Shown: positions 49,801 to 62,895 of the stretch, piece after piece
Numbering within the stretch: position 1 is the first letter of the stretch
How the letters are laid out: each line of letters begins with the position of its first letter
Assembly (NCBI RefSeq): GCF_910592395.1
Contig: NC_088324.1
Coordinates: forward strand, 11,062,953 to 11,126,952
Reading direction: 5' to 3'
Length of the DNA stretch: 64,000 nucleotides
Origin: Lineus longissimus
Taxonomy: Eukaryota > Nemertea > Pilidiophora > Heteronemertea > Lineidae
The notes under the pieces: generated by a model
The model's input: the letters and a program-made list of their open reading frames with translations, nothing else
What the model was told of the DNA's origin: nothing
The model's database searches: none
Made by a program: the position numbers and the translations under genes

Positions 49801-52800
49801 GTCGCAAGCACAACCAGACGGACACCAGCCGAGACACTTTTTCAAAACCGGAATTCGGAATAAATACACAACTCATGAATGAAATAATGGTCTCAAAATG
49901 TTCCTTTGGTTTTTTTCTACTTGCTGCGCCAAGTATATCGCATTTGGTCAAGGATTTCCTGCTTATTTTTCCATTGAAAAATACCTACCCGTAGTGAACC
50001 GGCGAGAAAAAGATGGCCGACACGTGTGAGCTCTTCGATTTCTTAGTGTTGTCTTCGCCCGCCAGGGGATTGTCTTGTGCAAATCTCAGACTGGATGGGA
50101 CAAAATGGGATGTGACTATCATACATCTAAGTGGTGGGAAATTCAAGTCAAGAATTAGAGATGGCAAAGTGTTCAGCATAGAACTGAACATTTAAATCAT
50201 TGAAATGAGCTGTGAAATGCAGTAATTGCCAGTTGTTCTTGTGGTTGTGACATTGTCTTCAATTGACAATTACCGACAACATTGAAACGAATTAGATTTT
50301 TCCACTGCCATATATTTCTGTGATTATCTGTAAATACAATAAAAGGCACATCGACATTTCCAGGTCTACAGTGCCTCATGCCTCCCAACAGCTTGTGACA
50401 AAAACATTCATGCTTCTGAATAGGTTGTGACAATGAACTCAAGCCTTTGGGCAAGTTGTGACATTTGCCTTGTTGTCTTATTACATCCTGCCCTACCTGG
50501 GGTACTGCTTCGTTTTACAGATTGACTTTCAAGGTGGAGACGGGATTTGAAGGCAAGCCAGAAGGCTCAAGTTAGGGAGAGGAATCAAAGAATTTGTGAC
50601 AACGCACATTAGGCAGGTTCTGTATACTGCAAGAGCAAGGCGATGATGTCATGTACATTTAATTTTTTGGCTTCACACACTTTTGCTACAGTTCCTTACC
50701 TCTGGATGCCTCCCCTTAGGAAAAATGTGTCTCAATTTCAGCATGGTAAATCCAAAATTCACCATGGTATTAAAACCGACAGCACTTCACCATAGTGAAT
50801 TGGGACGGTGAAATATTTTACCATGGCGAGCATGGTGAACTCTGAATTCACCATGGTTAACGCTGCATTCACCATGGTGAGCATGGTAATTAAACTCTGA
50901 TTTTACCATGGTGAATCCGAGATCTTTTTCGTAAGGGTCCGAACAGTATCATCAACGCATGGAAATTCCTTTTATTCAGTTAAAAAATTAAGCAAACAAA
51001 GTTTATCATTAAGACAGAGTAACTTTTATTCTTTAAACTATAACTTACTTCACAATAGCTATTGAACAGAATATGTTGTCAATTTACCAAACGATTAGTT
51101 TTCTAAGAATATTTGTTGCAATGTCATTGGTTTTTCTCATCAATAAGGGCATACACATCTTGACCAAGCCTTGGATCCACTCCGCCGACCCGGACTCCGT
51201 TACACCGGACCGATTAACTCTGATGGTACAGAACGGAGCGTACAGTGCCAGCACAACAAATCTTTTTGCAGCCAAATTTGTCTCAGGCACAGCCTTATTT
51301 TCAGGTAGCCTCTTTCCTTTACAGCGTTGACAGAGAACTTCATACACTAATTGTGGAGGTGGAACTGGACCCTGCTCTATTAGGCTTTCGCCATTTTAGT
51401 GACTATAATAAGAGATGATGCAATGGACACACCTTGATCATTTGAAGAACATAAAGAGACAACTAGAGCTTATTTACAGCATTTCTGAGACTACATTTGG
51501 TACAAAAATAGCCAGATACAAATTATATTTGTACCAATATATACAGTATAAAGATCATTCATCGAAAAATGTTTCACACTGTGGTCTGGCCACAATTTTG
51601 GCTCATTTCAAGTAATTTTATGTACCGATTAAGACTACATAGAGTTCATCTTGGTATAGTAAGACACACAGAGAATTTACATGTCATTGGAGGACTATAA
51701 GACACAACAAACTTATATAGACAGTAGCGAATTAATTAATCCACTGGGATAAAAAGATACTGCTGATAGATTATGTCCATCGGCTAATTTCAATTGAAAT
51801 TCATCAACAGCTAATGGGCGTACAAATGTAATTTAATTCTTGGCAGTTTTGCTTTCAATTCAATTTTTTACTGACTTCTATTAATAAACCACAGCACAGT
51901 CATGAACTGCATGTGTGAGAAATGACTGAATAAAGACAAAAGATCCAGTCTAAACTTTCTTATCACAAACCTTGACTAACTGTTTATAAGTCCTTACTGT
52001 CAAAATAGCAAAATAAACTATAGAAAGTATATCACACCGGCTATACATGTACATGCATTTATATTATGATAGCATCCATCAGTCAAAATAAGATATTATC
52101 TTTTTCTTCAGATATACAATCAAAATGTAGAACTGATATTTTGAGACAATTGTGGTTTATAGCTCAACTAGACGAAATTGATATTGTGATGTGACGTAAA
52201 GTCGAGGAAAACCTGTTAGGCACTTTTGACAGAAAGGTTGCAAGGAGACAGGATGTCGATGGCCTCCCCACATGAACTTCCTTCGAAACAGAAAATGACG
52301 GTCATTTTTTATTTTCTGACTAGCTTGATAAGTTCCACAAAGACGAACCAGAGTCCAAGTAAGACAAATGCGCACTCTCAGAATACGTCAGAAGACCTAA
52401 CCCACGATAAAGTTACTTCTGGCATAAGGTGCGCGATGACTGGTCAGCGCTCAAACAAACTTTGTTGAACACATCTATAAACTTTGCAACGTTTGGGAAA
52501 ATAAAATGCATACTGATCAATATTTTCAATTCTTCAATATGACTAGATAGGATTTCATAAAATGACTTGAGTAGTAATGGATGGATAAGAGCCACAAGAA
52601 GCAATTTACAGCGACCAACGACAGACAATATGACAGATAGTTCTGCTGACAGCTGGTTCCCTCCACCCCGATAGATATTCAAATGGTGGTACATGTATTA
52701 TCTCAGCCTGCGGGTAGGGGCATAGGCCTACACGATGAACACAAAAAGGCCTATTGCAGCCAACTGATATTCTGTCTTCTGGTATATTCAAACAACCGAA

Positions 52801-53809
52801 ATATATGGCAGTGTCTGCCAACGATCCTCTTCAAAATTACCAACATTTATCATACATACAACAAGAAGTATTTAAACCACAAAAACTGTTTCACATTTAC
52901 AAAAGTTGTAAAAAATAGACCCCGCAAAGAATCAATCCTTCCACATTTACAAATTTTTCGTCAGTTATCCCCAAGTTTGATCCCAAAAGTTAAATCTAAC
53001 TGGCCGTTCAACCATTTTTAAAACAAGTTCATTTCAATAGGTAAGTGGTTCTATCTATGGTCAAGGAAACATACCAAACTTCTCCTGCAATATAAAAATG
53101 TCTTTGAACTTCATTCATGCAAACTTATTTTGGAAAACTTAACGTCAACAGGAGAAAGTTTTGGTGTCAATAACCTTAAAATAGCTTGCCTTTATAGAAC
53201 CTCAATGCATTTTCGATTTGTAAACAGACACCAAATTTAAAGGTAAACCGTCTGGAACAGCAGATGAAGAGAATTTCGAAGCAAGCAGTCAAATTAAAGC
53301 TCTTTTATATTCATTCAGTACACCTCATTTTAGTACGTGTAATTCCGATTCAACACACCTCAGGACGCAACATGAAACTATGGGGAAGGGTGGGAAATAG
53401 TTATTGTTAGCCATTATCCTGTTTGGAATCATGAATCTATACAAGAGAATTGCCGCTATAAATGATATCATTTTAATCTATATATTTGTCCTTGGACAAT
53501 AAGTAAACTGCCTAATGCAAACCCTATCAGGAACTGTCATCCTCCTGTTTCTACAACTCATCGGGGCTTTGATGCATAAACATTCCGATCACCTGAACTT
53601 GATACCAAATGCCTGTACAGAAGTACACAGAGAAAACACAAAAAGTTATATCAAGTTACGATGAACAGGGCCTGGTGGTTCAAAACTAGTTAAATACTGT
53701 TCTCTATTTCAATGATAAGTAAATAACACGTCATTTTGAAGAACCAAGCCCTTGATGCAAATCATCCTTCCAACGTTTGTCCTGAAATGATTCCACTTCT
53801 CTGTCCTAT
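46878..53809. other. Intergenic, between ELAV-like gene 2 and stomatin
   Basis: No supported gene. A 60-codon ORF at 50013-50195 begins with AAGATGGCCGAC, a start context typical of real 5' exons, but nothing else supports it. A cluster of CCATGG palindromes lies at 50740-50920. Confidence 0.55.
50735..50925. repeat. Cluster of TTCACCATGGTGAA-like palindromes
   Basis: About nine variants of CACCATGGTGA or CCATGGT/GCATGGT occur in 190 bp (for example near 50760, 50790, 50820, 50835, 50850, 50865, 50880 and 50905). Several are perfectly self-complementary. No coding potential. Confidence 0.75.
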
Positions 53810-56800
53810 TTATCGCTTCATGAACGTCTGCAGGAAGTCAATCGGTAGCGGGAAGATGATCGTGGAGTTTTTCTCGGCTGAAATCGTGTTCAACGTCTGC
53901 AGATATCGGAGCTGCAGGGCGGCAGGGGATTCGTTGATGACGTCAGCCGCTTCCTTCAATGCCCGGGAGGCTTTTTGTTCACCCTCAGCCGCAATGACCT
54001 GAATAAGGAGAACGCAGAGTAAGACGGGGAGCATTTAAAATATGCAAGGAGACTTTTTATAATATGGTTAACTATTGGAAAGGAGGGCATGAAATTTGTA
54101 GTGATTTGAATGATAACAGCAGCAGTAGGAAGATGACTTGAAACGTTGATATATAGGAACCGGCAGCAACCTAACACCAAGCCACACAACTTGACACGCC
54201 AAGGCCACGACATCACCTTACTCCAAACCTACCTTTGCTCTGGCCTCACGAGTAGCCTCGGCCTCTGCGGCCATGGCTCTCTGTAGCTGCACGGGCAAGC
54301 GCACATCCTTACTGAAATAACAAGGAGACAGTAAAATACCTATCAGGGACATACCTTGGCACGGGCTTCGCGAGCTGCCTCGGCTTCTGCAGCCATAGCT
54401 CTCTGGAGCTGGACGGGGAGACGTACATCTTTGCTGTAAACAGTAAGATAGAACGCGTCAGTTGCGCGGTTCTAAGTTTCTAGGCTAAGTTATTCAAACT
54501 GTAATTCTCCATTAGTCGATGCGACCATAACCAGAATGCTTTAGGTTTTGGCTCTCATATATTGGGCTTCACAACACAGATCGTATCTGTAGATTGTTTC
54601 ATAATATTATGTAAAATTTAAGTTTTCGTGACACTGAGGTATAGCTAAATGCCTCATAGGCCATTTTTATTACAATGTAAGACCACGCATCTAATATTTG
54701 TGTCTGAGAATATTCCAGTCTGAACAACTTAGCTCTGTTTTTGTCATATTGTGGCTTGTTGTTACTATTTGTGTTGTTAAATCAACTCAGATGTTGCAGT
54801 TCAGTATCACACAATAAGGGGTTGTATCGACTCCATTTCTAAAGACTTATGAGCACTAGTTGATGATTAGGGCAGTGTTAAGTATATCACTGAAGACTTA
54901 AACCTCTCATTACATGTTGAGATTAGATCTGTTGAGAAACTCCAAATAATCAACAAATGGCACAACATCAATGGTGATAAGTAGCGAATTGAGATGATAG
55001 GTGTAAAATGATAAGATAGCTTGGAAAGTAGAATTTCGAAATGAACTTTAAGATATGAAAAGTAGAGATCAGTGGAAAAAATATCAAAAGATTAAGCACA
55101 GATATTTTCTGCTCTTGTCTCGCCGCTCTAGCATTATATATCTCAAGGAGGCAGTTCTCTTGTTATTAAAGCTCATTATCATTCACCATATAAAGCATAT
55201 TAGCTGGGTTAAAGCATTACACTTAAAGCCAGGCACACTCCTCTGACAAGACAACTTTCAACAAGTCCATGACTAAGTGATAAATGCAAACAACAGCAAT
55301 TTCTTGTCACAGACTCTTGAAAGCCATTTTGCCGCATGCGTCCATGAAGAGCCTGACAACATGCAGACTACAAGTCTACTTACACTTCAACACGTTCGAC
55401 AAGAATACCCCATGGGTCAGTCGCCTCATCCAATACTTCCTACGATTAAAAATAAACACAGAAAACGTCACTGGACTATTTGCAGGAGATAACAGTGATG
55501 CATCCATGCAGCTAGGGGGAGGGGGGAGGATAGCTGAAAGAAATCAAAGACTCAGGCTGAAGATGAGAAACTTCATAACTTTATAATGCAACTAAAATTT
55601 ATTGGTCCAGGGCAAATGGGGCCGATTATCATTAATATGAGTGGTGGGAGGGTAACTTGTTTCAATTGGGATTCAAACATTGGGATTAACCAAACACATT
55701 TCAGGTAATTTTGTCGACATATCAATGTATTTTTAATGTTGGTCACCACTTTGCATCAGTTTGAACAGCCACCATTTTCCCTGGACATAAGATGACAACA
55801 CTGCACGCAACAAGACCACTACCTTCAGACTGTCACAGACTACCAGGCACCATGCATTGATTGGTAGCGCCCCCTTTTGTACTCACATTTCAACACGCTC
55901 GACCAGAATGCCCCACGAGTCAGTAGCCTCGTCAAGATTACTCTAATTAGGGAAAAATCATAAGATAATAAACATTTTACACATCTTACATATTACTGAA
56001 ACCAAAATCACTAAACTTCTTGATTGGCATTAAGTTCTTGTGTTCAGGGTAAAACAACTTATAAGAAATCAATTTTCTTCTCGTGGTATTAAAGGAGGGG
56101 CTGTTTGAGATAAAGCCCTGTGACACTAATGATCATCACGTCGTTCCTGTGTAGAATAGAGGGCAAGGGGGTATCAAGTCTATTCTGATGTGGCACTGGA
56201 AATGGCAGGTTATAATCAGTTACCATTTTAACAGACAGATGGCATGGCAGTTCCAGGTAAGCCTTGCGCTGCCGTTTTATGTACAGTGTGTGTATGTCGA
56301 TGAAAACCAAGTAGCATGGTGAAACAATTAACTGGCAAATAACATTTTTATACTAATACGAATATCATTCAGCGCAGTCATTCGTTGTTATTTTGATGGC
56401 TGGAAGAAACAAAATCATCAATTATTGATTGGGAAGAAGACACATTACTGAAAGAGAAACATTAGTTTCTTCATTTGACAAATCTGCTATCTTTTAGTAA
56501 TGACCGTAAACATCCCAGACAATATTGGCCAAACTACACGATTTACTGTATTAACCATCTCAAATGTAATGTATTATTGATGAATACTGACTCGTAACTC
56601 AGTTGCTATGAGTAAATAGTGGAATTTTAAAAGCTCTGCTTCAAACTGTGATAAAAACTTGATGGCAGTCATAGGGTTTTTCTTGCTCACCTGTGCTTTA
56701 CAAAGCTAAATGTTAGGGAGCAGAAACTAATAAATAAAATTCCCCAGATTCTTAGACAAGCAGAGAAATACTGAAAAATGATCTGCTTCTCACTCCGAAG

Positions 56801-59800
56801 GAACTTTGATATCACTGCAGAAACCTGTGATCAGAAGATATCAATAGCAATGAGTAAATTGTCATGTTCGGCTGTATGATTGGTATGAGTGAGGTGTAAA
56901 AGCTTTCAGCTATATCACAAGTGTGAGGAACTGACAAGATTTTCCCATCTACAGGTTGAGGAACTCTAAACATGACAAGCGTGGTGAGGACTTCCAAATG
57001 TTGAGAACATCACGATGTCCAATAACCTCAGATGGTGTTAATAACACTTATCAATTTCTTATCAATGTGTTGAACAAAGTACTGATCAGAAGATGAGGTT
57101 CTTTTTCAAAATATCATTTGTCAGTTGTGATTCTGATGTGGAGTGTCAGCACTATTTGTTACCACTGGGCCAGGCCATTCAGGCCATTATCATGCATCAC
57201 TTCCAAGTTATCAGGCTACAGTTAACAACATATCTGCCAGACAAGTTTTTACTCAAAAACACATGGACGAATTCTGACTTGTGCTTACATATACAGGTGA
57301 AAACCAAAACAACCTGCGAAAACATACAGTACTTTTTTCTTATTTTGATCATCTCTCATCTTTATCTCAAAGTTAACGTGTGAGAAAAATGGGTTCTTCT
57401 ATACTTTATTCTTTTCTTGAACGCGATGAACTGTTAGTGAGCCTCAACCTGATCGTGAAACTGGTGGAATCACCAAGATGTCACAGCTGATGCAGCTGTT
57501 ACAGTTGTGACATCTGACGTCTTAATCTTAAGAAGCTGGAGGGAAAATTCTCCTCAGGGATAGATTTTTCTTGGTCATATCATTTCCAATAAGATGGAAA
57601 TTGAACTTGTCATCATTGTAAAGCGGGGAAGGGGAGATGACAGAAAGAGGAAGGGCTGTATTTAGGAGTTTTGTTTCATTGGAAGGATGTAGAGCCGGTG
57701 TAAACATGTTTGACAAGGTCAGATCATAACCATGGCAGTTTTCAGTAATCAAACTCACAATCTAAAAAGTCGTCACTCAGACTGCCAAGTACACAAGCCA
57801 TACACCAGCCATGCTTCCACTCCAATGAGCATCTGGATCAACATCCCCAAGGAAATCCTGAGTTGATGTATCCGACAAACTGACCTGGACAGCGGCACAC
57901 TCTGTCAATACATCACAGATTGCATTCATATGCAAATAGGGATCTGCCCAACCAGGAGGCAACCACTTCAATCACGCTGTCCCTGTGGGGTGGGAATTCA
58001 GCTAGGATCATGACCATAATGGAAAATCAGATATCACGCTATCCAAATCTCGATACCTTTCACCACAAAGTGCATATATTTAGGTGTTTGAGCCATGATT
58101 TTGATGAACACTGTAAATTTGCTAATACGGAAAGATACCAAGTGCCAGGGAAGTTCTAATACCTCAACATTTTGCATAAGTGCCATGTTTGTTCATTCAT
58201 AATTTGAACTCTGAAATTGCAAGGAATTAGAATTTAAGATCAATGACAAAAGACTGACACCATACAGGTACAAGGAATGTTTGAAGCCAAGCAGTTTGGC
58301 ATGGATCAATACATGAGCCACTGCTTCATGGCTCCTGGAAAGATCGCAAGTCAACCATTTCAATCACAGTATCCCTGTGGGTGGAAAATCGGCTGGGGAT
58401 CCATCCATAATATGGATGCTTAGATGGCAGAGTGAAGTGTTAAGAATAGGTATACTACAGGGATATTTCACTCAAAGGCAAATGAACACTGAGCTGACTT
58501 GTAAGATCAGTGCTTGACATCTTTGCGACCTGGGTTCTATGGTACTGGTACTAAAGGCCATGTCAACTGAATGATTTTACTGTCTGAGTGGCACACTGGT
58601 ATTAAGGACCAGTGTAACACATCGGACCTGGCACCTTTGAGATTGTGGTTTCGACGCTCAGTCGGTGCACACCTTCATGTGTTTAAGAGAGTGACTCCCT
58701 GACAGTGCAGGTTTCCTCCTACATCACATTCTATTACAAATCACCCAATAAAGAGCGAACAATGTCCACCTTGTATGCTCTCAACCCGAAGTTACACATA
58801 AATTCCGACTCCTTTTACAATATGCCACTGTTGATCACCTCCTTGTCAGCCCACAAAAAGACATCGGACGCACATTAACCTAGCGTACTTGTCTGAGGGT
58901 CTACACAATCGATGTAGTACTGTAAGACTCCAACCAGATACATCATGGCCTTCAGCCACGACCAAAATTGGCTAAATTATCAGAAAATCCATAGAAAAAG
59001 GATTATTTTGCTTCCTATATTCTCATGATATCCTTTCATTGTCGAATAATCTATTTACGACATGCGTTTCTTCGGTGCGTTATTGGGAATCTGTATAGAA
59101 GATGACATTTGTGGCTGAGCAAGGATGAGTGGAGAATCGGATGAAAAATGTTCAATTCCCAGAGACGATAAAGGAATGTTGATCACCAACTCTTGCCGCA
59201 GGTGCAATGACCACCACAAACATGAGATTGCATAAGGCAGGTTGCGGCAATGAAAATCACCAGTCTGCTGGGCTCTTGAGGCTTCAAAGAAGAAGAGTAC
59301 TTTTAAGTGGAAGACGATGACACCCATAATCAAATTCATAAACACCACCTGATTACTTGGCGTTTTCCATTCCAGGGCTTCTTCTATAACTCCGACAAGT
59401 TCCAGTTTTCCTTTTTTTCTCCAAAACAGACGTGTTCTGGATTTTGAGTTAATACCAATGAACTTTTTTCTTCTTTGATCTGATACCGAACTATTTAAGT
59501 GTGAATATAGACCATTATTGATCCAAAACTGCTGTGAGACACCCAGAAAAAAGTACCTTGTTAATTTTCCATTATCATCAGATCTTTGGGAATATTCAGT
59601 CCTTTTATGTTTCTCTACAAAAAAACACAAACCAAATTAGACCTCGATGAAGAAATTCACCTGGAACAAATTATCTTTGTCTTTGATGTGGACAATCTTC
59701 ATATTTCTAGCTGAAAATGATAGTGCAAAAGGGTAGGGGTCACTGCAAGAGCAAACAAGTTTACAGATAAGAATGTTTCTCACAGCAACAATGATGAATC

Positions 59801-60194
59801 TTCTGAAGGGCCTGTTATTTTAACTTTGCATAAGCTAAAGAGTTATTTCAATATGTTAGTGCTACAATTCGACAACTACTGTACAGTAGCCTACTCCGCA
59901 ACTTCTTTAATCATTTGTTATTAGAGTACATTTAAGTTTTTTTCTCAAGATTTGTCATCAATAAGAAAGATTTGCCCACTTCCAACTTACCTGCATGGCA
60001 TTGCTAATAGTCTCCCTCTCGGAAAGAATCTCAGCCAAGTTCTTGGTACCGAGGACATTACGGAGAGTGGTTTGTGCGAGCAGCCGCGTGGAGTGGTGCG
60101 CATCCTCGACATTTGCGACGGAAACGGTGGCGTTGTTTACACGATAGTAGACAACGGCATCAACGGAGACAGTCACGCTGTCTTTGGTCAGGAC
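53810..60194 (-). CDS. STOM: Stomatin (SPFH/band-7 membrane protein), 3' exons with two duplicated exons
   Basis: Exons on the minus strand: 60194-59991 (68 codons, [19 protein letters not shown]...[16 protein letters not shown]), then one of 55942-55887 or 55439-55384, then one of 54433-54355 or 54311-54233, then 53998-53810 ([17 protein letters not shown]...[14 protein letters not shown]...FPLPIDFLQ, stop). Intron phases (0, 2, 0) match human STOM. The deduced part covers the PHB/SPFH domain from its middle to the C-terminus and ends FMKR. Stomatins are hairpin-anchored inner-leaflet proteins that oligomerise in cholesterol-rich membrane and modulate ion channels. Exons for the N-terminus and membrane hairpin were not found up to 64000 and probably lie beyond the window. 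The duplicated exons are listed separately. Confidence in the family is high; STOM versus another stomatin-like paralogue is less certain. Confidence 0.93.
54233..54311 (-). other. STOM: Stomatin alternative exon B2
   Basis: 79 bp encoding [26 protein letters not shown], with acceptor TTTCAG and donor GTAGGT. It differs from B1 by one residue (Thr for Ala) and many silent changes. It starts with one base that completes the Ile or Val codon of exon A. Confidence 0.88.
54355..54433 (-). other. STOM: Stomatin alternative exon B1
   Basis: 79 bp encoding the same 26-residue segment as B2 ([12 protein letters not shown] at its end), with acceptor TTACAG and donor GTATGT. Only 43 bp lie between B1 and B2, and inclusion of both would break the frame, so their use should be mutually exclusive. 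Confidence 0.88.
55384..55439 (-). other. STOM: Stomatin alternative exon A2
   Basis: 56 bp encoding [18 protein letters not shown] plus two bases (GT), with donor GTAAGT and acceptor CGTAG. It is homologous to A1. It joins either B exon to give Val-Lys-Asp. Confidence 0.85.
55887..55942 (-). other. STOM: Stomatin alternative exon A1
   Basis: 56 bp encoding [18 protein letters not shown] plus two bases (AT), with donor GTGAGT and acceptor AATTAG. It joins either B exon to give Ile-Lys-Asp, as in human stomatin. A1 plus A2 together would shift the frame. Confidence 0.87.
55943..59990 (-). other. Large intron of the stomatin gene
   Basis: A 4.0-kb intron. It contains an unexplained 191-codon minus-strand ORF at 59055-59630 with no recognised domain, a SINE-like piece at 58615-58735, and two related segments of about 60 bp (near 57960 and 58350, both with CAACCA-TTCAATCAC and CCCTGTGGG). 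The long ORF is treated as doubtful. Confidence 0.6.
58600..58740 (+). mobile_element. SINE-like element
   Basis: Shows a GGTTTCGACGC B-box-like core, CAGTCGG, and a CAGGTTTCCTCCTACATCAC segment, also found in degenerate form near 39100-39190. This suggests a dispersed tRNA-derived repeat. The ends were not resolved. Confidence 0.4.
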
Positions 60195-62689
60195 CTGGAA
60201 CCAAACGAGCGAGATATTCAGCATGGGAGTGTAAAATCTCATCAATGAAGGCCATGCAAAGAAGTGTACTAAATATGTTAACAACAAAACACAAACCTGG
60301 GTTGTTTGCTAAGTAATGACAAGGCAAAGGTTGCTAGGTCATGCAAAGAGGCTGGTCCTTTTAACTAAGTAAGTTGAGCAGAAAGCGTAAATATGAATGA
60401 AAAACAACCCAAGCAGTCCACGCAGTCTGTCTGCATCCTCGCATTCATAATTCCCGTCTATCACCAACTGACTGACACTCATCGAGACAGAATGCTATTT
60501 CTACATTCACCATGGTACCCACTCGCATATATGAATAATGCTGATCTTCACCCTGACCAGAAGCAGTTCACTGATACTCTTCTTTGAGAAGGAATATAGT
60601 ATTACAAGAGGGACTGCATTGTTCTCGATTCCATGGAGGATGCGCTGAGAAGATGGATTGGCACCTCCGGTGACAACATACCACGAAGATGAATACATCT
60701 ACATTGGATGTGACATTAAATAAAACATTATACAAATCCATTTGGCAAAATGGGGCATGTTCAGTTTATCTTCAAATTAACAACTCTTTCAAACCCTAAA
60801 CATAACAATTAAGAGCCTCTGACTATTTCATCGCAATAGCAGCAAACACAGAACCTCATTTCTGCGGGGTTGAAATTAACTTAACACAACGATTCCATTA
60901 ATGTCATCCCTTGAGGATCTCGTATGTTGACTTAGAAGAAATTACTATAAAAGTTTTTCAAACTAATTTCATTTTGCTGATAGACACTGATCACTAATAT
61001 TCGCACTTGATCCAGACATTTGTTAACTCTTTCAATGCCAGAGCCATGTTTTGCCACTTTTGCCCAAAAATGGGTGAATTGCTGTACATTGTGCATTAGA
61101 TGGTGCAAAGTGGCCGACACTGTGCTGGTCCACGGAGAAGCGCCACTGAATATTCTCACCTGGGCAATAGTCGTGTAAACATTGTTGATAAAATCGATGA
61201 TAATCTCTGAGCCATCGGCATCTGCAGCCTCTGAAGGCCTGGGAGGTAATCTGGCAGATGGCACTCGATGAAGAATTACCGATGTCACCAGACTGGAGCA
61301 ACGCTTTTAATTTTCCACCCTAGAGGTCTCGACTTGTTCATTTACTAAAAGAATTATACTGCTGGCTTCTGCTTGCCATTTCCCTGGAGGCATACATTAT
61401 TCAGAGAAATATGGCGGCAAATGAATGGATTTGCCAAGGGTTTGCCCTTGGACTACACAAATCAACTCCAATGACAGAATAAGATTCCTTTATGATAGAA
61501 CAGGCTGGTTCATTGGCCCACTAAGCTTTATATACCTCCATCTGTATAGTTCCACATGCCAGATGTGCACTTCACATTACAGTGTCCAAGACAATTCTGG
61601 CAGCAGACTCAGCAGCCTTCCTGCATGACAGCTGATGTGATATTGAGACAACACAATCTTAGAGCTCAGCACATTCCAATCACCAAGAACAACAGTAGGT
61701 GTCCCAATCTCGATAGTCATCGTGCTCAAGTGCGTATGCCATGTTTTGGTTGATTAGCTGACATTTTCGATTACGTCAATATTGCCGAGTTGACACAGTG
61801 GTAAACAATGCCAGCTGTGCCATGGGTGAGGCCTGGCTTTATACAAGACATACAGCGAAAAACAGTGAATGGCCAACACACCAAACCCTGATGTAGTTTC
61901 TATGCATTGTGACCATTGAAAATAAGTTTAGTACACTCTGGCTTGAGCATTTCATCAGGCACAAATTGCGGAGAACCAAATAAGAGATCTGGATCAAGCA
62001 ACAATCTCGAATCCTTTCAATCAAGTACAGGCACAGTTTAGCCTACACCAGCACCTCAGAAACAACTGTTACTGAAGCTTGGCTCGGTCTGTACCATAAT
62101 AGCTTTCTATTACCATCAAAAAGCGATTCAATCAAAAAGCCAAGATGTCCTCCTGAGCCGCAACGAAATTAACTCATCAGCAGTCAGAATGCTTGAATGA
62201 ACATAGTGTGTTCTACGAGATTACCTCAACCAGCAGCATCCGGTCTAACTGTGTCATGGATGGGACAGCAAATAAATTGCTGGGAGTAAAAGAATTTTCT
62301 ACTGATGATGGAGAATCACGCGTCCCCAAAGCTTTTGGATAATGCCACCGAATATTGGGTGGAAGGATATAATAGAATGCTCAATGTCTTTTCATTTCAC
62401 CTGGTGACCAACGCTTTCAACCAGTCAGGCAAAATCCTTCTTACAAAAGGTCTCCGAGGGCAAGTACCAAAGAGCTGGTCATCTGAGCAGCACTACAAGG
62501 CTTTACGGCAAGTCATGTTAAAGATGCTACTATAGCTAAAGAACCTCTTGACTAAACCTAAGAATACACTATTTCGAACAACCCATTCACCTTTATGAAT
62601 GATGTTTTGGGTGCAACTCCAAGACAGATCTGTTCCCCTCTAAAACACACACTATTCCCAATACAAATGATAGTGGCTTTTATGTAGCC

Positions 62690-62895
62690 CAGGTCACTGA
62701 CCAGGGTAGGTCACAAAGCCCTTTAAATGACTGTCTCTGTGACAGGTCAAGCTCCGCAGAGGCACCCTGGGGAGGGGTATCAAGGAGTTGCTCGTGCGGC
62801 ACACAGCTCAACTCGTGAAGGACAAAGCGATGACCAGCAGCCCTTGCCTTGATAATCGGTTGCCTTAACCATTTTGCCACTGCACTCAACTACTG
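62690..62895 (-). mobile_element. Probable tRNA-derived SINE
   Basis: On the minus strand the segment starts GCAGTGGCAAAATGGTTAAGG, which resembles the A-box region of Leu/Ser-type tRNAs, followed by GC-rich unique sequence. It is markedly more GC-rich than its surroundings. The B box is degenerate. Confidence 0.4.

Noticed and set aside
50013-50195. 60-codon plus ORF starting in AAGATGGCCGAC context
   Set aside because: The start context is attractive but no domain, partner exon or polyA signal supports it.
51084-51347. Overlapping ORFs on both strands
   Set aside because: GC-richer segment with ORFs in both directions but no domain; more likely a short repeat than a gene.
61160-61288. Possible exon on the minus strand ending EIIIDFINNVYTTIAQ before a GTGAGA donor
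   Set aside because: It does not match the stomatin segment expected before VLTKD, its acceptor is weak and I recognise no family, so it is not called as a gene.
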